This document shows, one piece after another, positions 57,568 through 64,000 of a stretch of 64,000 nucleotides of DNA. Origin of the DNA: Polyporus tsugae. Its lineage: Eukaryota; Basidiomycota; Agaricomycetes; Polyporales; Polyporaceae. The position numbers were made by a program, and so were the translations under genes. The notes beneath the pieces are model-generated. The model saw only the letters and a list, made by a program, of their open reading frames with translations, searched no databases and was not told the DNA's origin. The stretch lies in the NCBI GenBank assembly GCA_024305745.1, contig JAHRBS010000013.1, positions 186,001 through 250,000 on the forward strand, read 5' to 3'. The first letter of the stretch is position 1; every line of letters starts with the position of its first letter.

Positions 57568-58155
57568 ATGCCGAACGGATCCAGCCTCCCCACTATGGCC
57601 CCCGTCGCGCCTGGCACCTCTCACGATTTTCGTGAGCCACCCTATCGCCGACTTGACATTCGTAAACATAATCCCGGTTCTTTACCAAACATGGCGTTCG
57701 GGTTCACCCTCGACGACCAGTCCCGCCGCCGTTGGGCCCAAGAGCTCCTCGAACGGCATTACAACTCGGACAAGCTCTCCACGAAATCGTCTGAAGATTA
57801 CGAACGCGTACTCCAGGGTTTTATGGTTGCCGTGAACGCCGCAATCCCTTGGCGTGTCTACTACGCTCTCCCCGACTTTCCCTGGCTCCGCCATCGCCTC
57901 TTGCCTGTGGCAGATGACCAGCTGCTTGATGGCGAAGAGCCTATCCCCCCTCGTTACGTCTTCGTCCTCAAGGACGACAGCTCAGCGGAGAATCTGAACC
58001 CGCCGCTAAATCGAGAGCACATCAACTCGGTCAGGAAGTTCTTGGATCTCGGGAAGGAGCACCAGCCCTGTTGGGTTCCTATTGAGCGGTGCGTCGAAAC
58101 AGGTCTTCTCGCGAGTGATTGTGCACTGATTCAGGCCCGCCGCGGCAGCTCGTAA
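57568..58155 (+). CDS. Unknown family, copy 5 (open, diverged)
   Basis: Open frame of 195 residues from ATG 57568. Blocks: PPYRRLDIRKHNPGSLPN, MAFGFTLDDQSRRRWAQELL, YERVLQGFMVAVNAA, IPWRVYYALPDFPWLRHRLL, YVFVLKDDSSAENLNPPLN, and near the end CWVPIERCVETG. It diverges from copies 1 and 3 but keeps each conserved block. A possible 3' intron (GTGCGT donor at about 58090, acceptor before 58135) would change the last residues. No domain of known function recognised; no signal peptide or membrane span. Confidence 0.62.
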   Translation: MPNGSSLPTMAPVAPGTSHDFREPPYRRLDIRKHNPGSLPNMAFGFTLDDQSRRRWAQELLERHYNSDKLSTKSSEDYERVLQGFMVAVNAAIPWRVYYALPDFPWLRHRLLPVADDQLLDGEEPIPPRYVFVLKDDSSAENLNPPLNREHINSVRKFLDLGKEHQPCWVPIERCVETGLLASDCALIQARRGSS

Positions 58156-58989
58156 TCTGTGTATTGACAGGCCGCTATATATGCTATCGTTGCCGTTGTA
58201 TCTTTTTGCATCCACTGAGGCGTGCCACGCCCACCATGCATGTGCGAGTGTTGCTTTAAGTTTGGGCACCCATTCCGTCACGCGGACCTCCACTCGGCCA
58301 GTGGCACAAGACGCTCCAGTCGCTTCAGGAGGTTTAGTATCTAGAGCCTGGTATTGCGCACGTTAGGAATCGGCCTCTTGCAGTGAACCTCACGTTCCGC
58401 AGTGTATCTTTTAATACGAATCGATTCGCGTTAACGTTCGGCATCGCACGCGACCGTTTGCGCGGGAAATGGTTTACAGTGACGGCCATGTGGTTAATTA
58501 GTACAGAGTCTAACGAGGCTCGCCCAGACTTACAACGGTCTTTCGGCTGACTTTCCTCCTTTCTGAGGTCGCATTGAGGGAGCAGCCCGAGCGTGAAGCA
58601 GAGAATCCTGGTCGTCCGTGCCCAAACGGGCCCTGTACGGTACATGCTTAATTTATCTGCACTCAGTCCGTATAGTGTATAGTCGCAAGGTCCGAAAGAC
58701 GTTGCGCTCTCGCGCGCGCTCTGCACGAAAAAACAAAATTGTTACACGGGATAGATACTAGTAGCAGTAACGCAACAACACGACGACAAAAAAGTCGGGT
58801 ACTCTATCCGGGTATGAATCAGTACAAGGGTCAGTATACGTACACGTATCGATACACTCTCTCTACCACCCCATTAGTTACACGCGCGCGCACGAACACG
58901 CAGTCAGATTGTGATTATAGCAGTAAAATGCGATGCACAGACCCAGACGCAGGCGAGGCAAGAGAACCCGCTCCAACCCCCGCCAGACC
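58156..58989. other. Intergenic region
   Basis: About 830 bases between copy 5 and the stop of the membrane-protein gene. No gene supported. Confidence 0.4.
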
Positions 58990-61773
58990 TCACAGACCCG
59001 GCGTGGACTCGGACGCGCGCGCCCCGAACGTAGCCAGCTCGTTCCACTCCTCCGCCGTGCTCGTCGGGACCGCCACGACATCGAGCAGCGAGCGCGTCGG
59101 CGCCCGCGTGTGCTCGTGCGCCGCGTGCGCCCTCGCTCCCCGCGGAACCGCGTCCGCAACAGCACCCGTGCTCGCAGGCCGCGGGTCCTGCGAACGCGAC
59201 CGCGCGCGGCTCCCGCGCATCGCGGACTGCAGAGCGTGGGTGGGGCGCGCGCGCTCCCCTGGACCAGCAGGGAGCGCGGTCGTCATCGTCGTGACCGTCG
59301 TCGTCTCGATGTGCTCGACCGTCGCCCCGCTCTTGCCCTTGCCTTGTCCCTTGTCCGGCCCCTCGCCGGAGGTGGTGAAGTCGAGGTTGGGCACGATGAT
59401 GTCGACGACGGAGCCCGCGGTCTGGGAGTGCGTGAGAGAGAGCGAGAGCGAGAGCGCTGCGCTGCGCCGGCGCCGGCGCTCGAGCCTGCGCCTCGTCTGG
59501 GGCCAGCGGTAGAGCGCGGCGGAGAGGCTCCAGACGGGAGCGAGGGAGAGGAGGAGGGCGGTTATCTGTGGGGAGGGCGGGACGCGCCGCGTGTGAGCGG
59601 GTATGTAAATGCTGTGGATACACACTTGCAACGAAGAGGGGGATATGTATGTATGTACCTGGCCGAAACTTGTGATGCTGTTCTCTCCGGAAAAGATGCA
59701 GTTGGCCTGGATCTGGATCTCCGATGCTGGGCGGCGCGGTGTTAGCGAGACTGGTGCGTGTGCAAAGAGAAAGGGAGGGCTCACCGATGATGTAGACGAA
59801 CCAGAGGACGACGCACAGGACGTTATACCAGAAGACAAGCTGGCCGCGCTTGTCCTTCCATGGTGGGACCGCAGAAACCAACGACTCGTACACCTGGCGA
59901 TGGACAGGCCGCGGCGTCGATGCGTTCGACGTGGACATCGTCAACGACCTCGTGGCCGCCGTCGACGCCGGAGATGAATGCTGCGTGAGCGACCGTGCGC
60001 GCGCAGGGCTCGTGACCGCGAGTACGATGGTCATGGCGAGTGTAATCCCCAGGGAGAACAGCAGCCAGAGCACCCAGACGTACATGAACTTCTTGTTGAT
60101 ATGTTGCGCAGTAAAGCGGTACAGAAAGAAGATGAGCGCGGTCTCGCCCGAGCAGTTCGGCTGCGAGTACACTGGCGAGACGAACAGAACGACGCCCCAC
60201 GCCCACTGAAGGACGACCTGGGTGAGCAGCGCGAGGGCGAGGAAGACGCGTTGGCGGTTCTGGGCGCGCTCGACCTTGCGCTTGTGGCGGCCGGTCGTGA
60301 TCTGCTCGACGGCGTGGTTGACCATGCGGTGCTTGTTGTCCGACTCGTCGCCGGCATCGAGCATGTCGTGCGCGAGCCGCTTGGCGTAGTATTGCTGCGG
60401 GGTGAGGCGCCAGATGGAGAGAGTGGGTGCGACGGCCAAGGAGCTGATGCAGGAGAGCGTGGCGAAGCTGTCAGGGTAGGGTCAGCTACCGAACAGTGGT
60501 TGGGATGTATGATGCGCCGACACCACGGCTGTGTGCGCGTAGCACCCCGCAATGAGGTGCGGTCTCACGGAGTGTCAAGTATCACCCTGGGATAGTGATA
60601 GAGTTGGGCATGGGCTAACTCATGCCCGTACCAGTACGAATACGTACCCGACATCTACGGGCACATACTCAAGCGGGTACGAGTATATGGGCGGGTAACC
60701 CGAGAGGGCTGCGTAAACCATCCTTCGCCTAGGAGAGGATGAAGTCGGGTGCGTGTCTGCGACATGCCTGTCACATCGAGACAGTGGTGGTGTTAGCCGT
60801 GAACATGTCATAGCTGGTCACCCCACAAAACCGAACAAGGGCATGCTGTGAGGTTGCCCGCCATGCCCGGCGGTGCCCCTCGATATGCCCAATGACATCG
60901 GTGCCAAATCGCCCTGGTGGCAAATCATGCCACGTTAGATGCTCTGCGCACAGGTATACGCACATGTCCCGGACTGTAAGAACCGACTCGTAATAGCTTT
61001 GGTCTGAGGGAGCGTGCGGGCAGATTGCCGGATACTGCACCAAAATCAGCTTTCAGACAAATCACATTACGTTGGAACCCCGATACTGTCAAGAGGGTAT
61101 ACGTCGCATGACAGGGGGCAGAAACAGTAGACAGCTGCCCGGAAGACGTTCGCGATAGGCTAAGATAGAGTCGCGAACTTGGAATTAGGACGCGGCACGG
61201 TTGGAGTGCGATAGAGGGCTCCCGAACCTTGCCCTCCGTCATAGAAGTCATAAAATCGCAACAGAAGGAAGGTACTCACTTCAAGGTGAGGATGGCGTGG
61301 TGGAGGGTGATGCTCTGGGTTTGCTTCTGGACCATGGCAGCAATAACCAGAGCACCGGTGAGGAGCGTCGCCGCCCACGTCGTAGGAACGGAATCTCTTC
61401 GCGAGAAAATAACCAAAAGGGCTGTAAACGGCGAAGGCGACGGTCAGCGTTAAGACTAGGGAACGGGTCGTAGAACACCACCAACGGAGGCTTTTCCGTC
61501 TCCAGTTCAGTGGCGCGGAGTGCCGTCCTTCACAGAGTCTTGCCACCAGCGCGATTGGACCGAGTCGTGTTCAAAACCACCACGGCAGACAAGTGATGGC
61601 CACTTACTGTTCATGACACTCTGGAGGTAAAACGCAGTGCGGACACCGACACCGGCGACATCTGCATTTGGACAGAGGGCTACGCACGTCCCATTCTGTG
61701 GCAGAGAACACTGGAAGGCAGCATTTGTAGCGTCCTGGAGGATATCAGACGAGACGTTGCACCACCAAGTCAT
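58990..61773 (-). CDS. Multi-span membrane protein of unknown function
   Basis: Multi-exon gene from ATG 61773 (MTWWCNVSSDILQDATN, CSLPQNGTCVALCPNADVAG, VGVRTAFYLQSVMN). Next come LLVIFSRRDSVPTTWAATLL, TGALVIAAMVQKQTQSITLH and, across an 812-base intron, TLNFATLSCISSLAVAPT. A cytosolic loop with YYAKRLAHDMLDAGDESDN precedes further spans (ALALLTQVVLQWAWGVVLFV, YVWVLWLLFSLGITLAMTIV, FWYNVLCVVLWFVYIIG, TALLLSLAPVWSLSAALYRW). A long, Arg/Ser/Thr-rich tail ends GARASESTPGL. Six or seven spans and a polar tail suggest a receptor-like layout, and the HHA(I)LTLNFATLSCISS core is one I associate with uncharacterised agaricomycete proteins. The Cys-rich lumenal N-terminus may form disulfides. No function can be assigned. 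Confidence 0.68.
60468..61279 (-). other. 812-base intron containing hairpin sequence
   Basis: Lies between TLN and FATLS; splice ends (GTGAGT and TGACAG) and frame are clear. It is about ten times longer than other introns here. It contains a perfect 7-base hairpin at 60607-60628 (GGGCATG, 8-base loop, CATGCCC) and a neighbouring stretch rich in GGGTA and TACCC, suggesting an inserted small element. No coding frame seen. Confidence 0.55.
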
Positions 61774-62696
61774 GGACTGGCTCGTTGAGAGTGCGGGAGA
61801 CTAGAGCATGAGAGGAGTTTGCAGGAGACGGTGAGCAGGCAAAGGAGGGGGAGAGAAGGGGCGACATTTAAGGAAGAGGGAGGGTATATGTATGACTGCA
61901 CCTCCGGTACTAGCCCCTCCGAGTTTAATCAGTCCCATCTGCGCAGACTGGGGCCCGGGGGGACACAGGCGACTGGCGCTTGTGATATCCACGTCATTCC
62001 AATTTCCTGGTTGACGTTGATTCCTGGCACGCGGAGGACGTCTGCTACGCGAGCGAGATCCGAACAATGTCTTGAGCATGTCAACATGACGGGGCGCAGC
62101 GCAGCGGTTGAGATAAGGAAGGATAAGGACAGCCTAACCCACCAAGTTCGGTCGTGAATATTGTACTACGCTTGTACAGTAACATTCCGTCCGCCGTCAA
62201 CTATTTCAACGAAACATAAAAGGGAGTCAGTTCCAGGTGTTGCATACGACCTTTGCCTTAAGTCGGGCCATCAAGGTAAGTACTAGTACTAGTTAGAAAG
62301 TGGAGCAGGGGAGGACCGAAGTGAGACGGAGACGTTTGGACAAGGAGAAGATGGGGTCGATGGTCGCTTATCAGCCACATTGCCTTTGGCGCCTTTCCTG
62401 GCAGTGCGCTGACCCTGACAGTTCGCCGCCGACACCTGCACGACCTCTCACACGACCTGGTCATTTCATCGCCTCCTTCGCAGTAGCTCCGCCCGCCCAG
62501 CCTTGCCACCTCTCCTTATCTTGACAACCAATGCCACATACCACCGCCCCCAACTCCTATCGAAGAAGTTATCTTGAAGTAAGTTGCGCACATAAGCCAG
62601 CGATCCCAAAAGCACGGCCGCCTTACTTACTTACGTCCAGATAGTACCCAAGACCGTGATCCTCCCTTCTCCAGCACACGCACCACCACTTCGACG
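61774..62696. other. Divergent intergenic region
   Basis: About 920 bases between divergent starts of the membrane protein and the second permease. Contains a TACTAGTACTAGT palindromic repeat near 62280-62293. No gene supported. Confidence 0.45.
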
Positions 62697-64000
62697 ATGA
62701 ACGTCAATGCCACCGACTTGCGTGAACGACATAAACCCAAGCTTCTCGAACCGGAAGGATACCCGCCTAGGCAAGTCCGGATCGAGGTCCCAGGTCCCGC
62801 TCTCCAACGCCTCCAGCAGCAGCGCGAACGTATCCTTCAGTTCCAGCAGAGATGGGAGCGCATCAAGACGGACCTCCCGCCCCAGCTCTCCCGCAAACAC
62901 AGTACGAAGGCCTTCGATTCTCGACGAGCGTTGATACTGATTACGTTGTGTGACAGTTGGCATGATCTCCATCGGTGAGTGCGCCATGATTCTACGAGGA
63001 CAAACGGATAGACTTATCATGCCCTCCTCACAGGCGGAGTCATCGGTACCGGGCTGTTCCTTGGATCCGCTGTGAGACACAGGAATTACACCGTGTCGCC
63101 AGGCCATCTGACCTTTCTCCGCCTCACAGGATGCACTACGGAATGGGGGTCCTGTCGGCGCCTTCCTCGGGTACGCAGTCGTCGGCACTGTGGTGTATTG
63201 CCTGTGCGTCTCCGTGGGGGAGATGATCGCCTTTCTGTAAGTCGCCGGTTTTCACGCCTAGTCACTTACGCCCCCGGCCTCTAATCTTTATGGGCAGACC
63301 AAACGTTGGCGGTGTCGTCGGTTTGGCCGACCTATACGTCGATCCTGCCCTCGGTTTCTCCCTAGGCTGGGCGGCATGGGTGTGTATTCTTGCAATATTG
63401 CGCGTATATCCTGCTCATCATACCTGTACTAGTACAACTGGAGCGTTACTCTACGCAAGTGATGTTTCAAACCTCCCCGGGCCGCCCGTAACTGACCCAA
63501 AACAGCGACAGAGATCACGGCTGCCGCAGTCGTGATCGGATTCTGGAAAACGGACATCGCAAAGGGCGTGTGAGTCGACCATGATGCGCTGTTACGGTCT
63601 CGGGCGCAAATACTAAAAAGTCATGATAGCGTCGCGGCGATTTCAGCTATTTTCGTGAGCAAGGTCCATCGGTTGAATACCGATATTTTCGACTGATTTC
63701 ATTCTGGGACTGACTGGCAGCTCGTGATCGCCACGACTGTCAACTGCTTCCCTTCCCGGGTTTACGGCCAAATGGAGTACTATCTTTCGTGCATGAAGGT
63801 CTTGACCATTGTTTGCATCGGTAAGTGCTATTTCCACGGCCTTCCCAGCGACGGATATGGGTATACTCGTGGCTATCTTCGTACCCATCATCCCTATGGT
63901 CCAACCATTTGTCGTAGGGTGTGCTCTGCCTCGAGGTGGCAAACCACGACAGAGACACCCTATGACATCTCGTGGCTTTCGGTTAGATGGGTGGGGGATT
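62697..64000 (+). CDS. Amino-acid permease, copy 2 (cut by the window end)
   Basis: Starts at ATG 62697 (MNVNATDLRERHKPKLLEP) and has the same exon layout as the permease at 53326, including the 18-base exon (62957-62974). It reads through IGGVIGTGLFLGSA, LRNGGPVGAFLGYAVVG, PNVGGVVGLADLYVDPALG and NCFPSRVYGQMEYYLSCMK before the window ends. Between about 62832 and 63247 it is almost identical to copy 1, introns included, while flanking exons differ mainly at synonymous sites. No break seen in the part present. Confidence 0.85.

Noticed and set aside
58904..60439. 511-codon single-frame reading of the 3' part of the multi-span membrane gene
   Set aside because: It reads through introns with poor composition. 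Splicing at GT..AG sites restores membrane spans and the frame used at the C-terminus.

Overview
The window looks like nuclear DNA of a basidiomycete fungus, most likely an agaricomycete and probably a polypore. The genes are G+C-rich and split by many short GT..AG introns of about 50-80 bases. Several predicted proteins have the look of agaricomycete families: divergent F-box proteins, a single-span membrane protein ending in a proline-rich cytosolic tail, and an 80-residue cysteine-rich protein. The kingdom is secure. The order is inference from gene content. Most genes are assembled here by joining exons across splice sites, so coordinates for multi-exon genes run from start codon to stop codon.

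Bases 1-14,144 hold housekeeping genes: an F-box protein convergent with the AAA ATPase AFG2 (only 20 bases between stop codons), the GPI-transamidase subunit GPI16/PIG-T divergent from AFG2, a gene-poor stretch, a four-exon cysteine-rich small protein, and an FMN-binding split-barrel protein. Bases 14,145-23,858 are gene-poor and decayed: a histidine acid phosphatase relic without its catalytic block, a small hypothetical gene, and an FAD monooxygenase with two frameshifts lying between two diverged direct repeats.

Bases 23,859-48,930 are dense: a GH2 beta-mannosidase, two tandem MCT-like MFS transporters with matching TATTTAA boxes, a single-span membrane protein next to a dead paralogue, the microtubule plus-end protein EB1, a second F-box protein, a small Ser/Pro-rich protein whose three putative introns are all divisible by three and stop-free, a chitin synthase, and an acidic hypothetical protein.

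Bases 49,333-64,000 are a young duplication zone. Five copies of one unrecognised gene family (two open copies, one frameshifted near its end, one pseudogene, one short fragment) are interspersed with the decayed C-terminal half of an MCT-like transporter and two amino-acid permeases. The second permease is cut by the window end and shares a near-identical tract, introns included, with the first. A multi-span membrane protein of unknown function lies between the permeases.

I see no obvious biosynthetic, defence or mobile-element system, no tRNA or rRNA, and no CRISPR. The best candidate for something undescribed is the five-copy family in the permease region.
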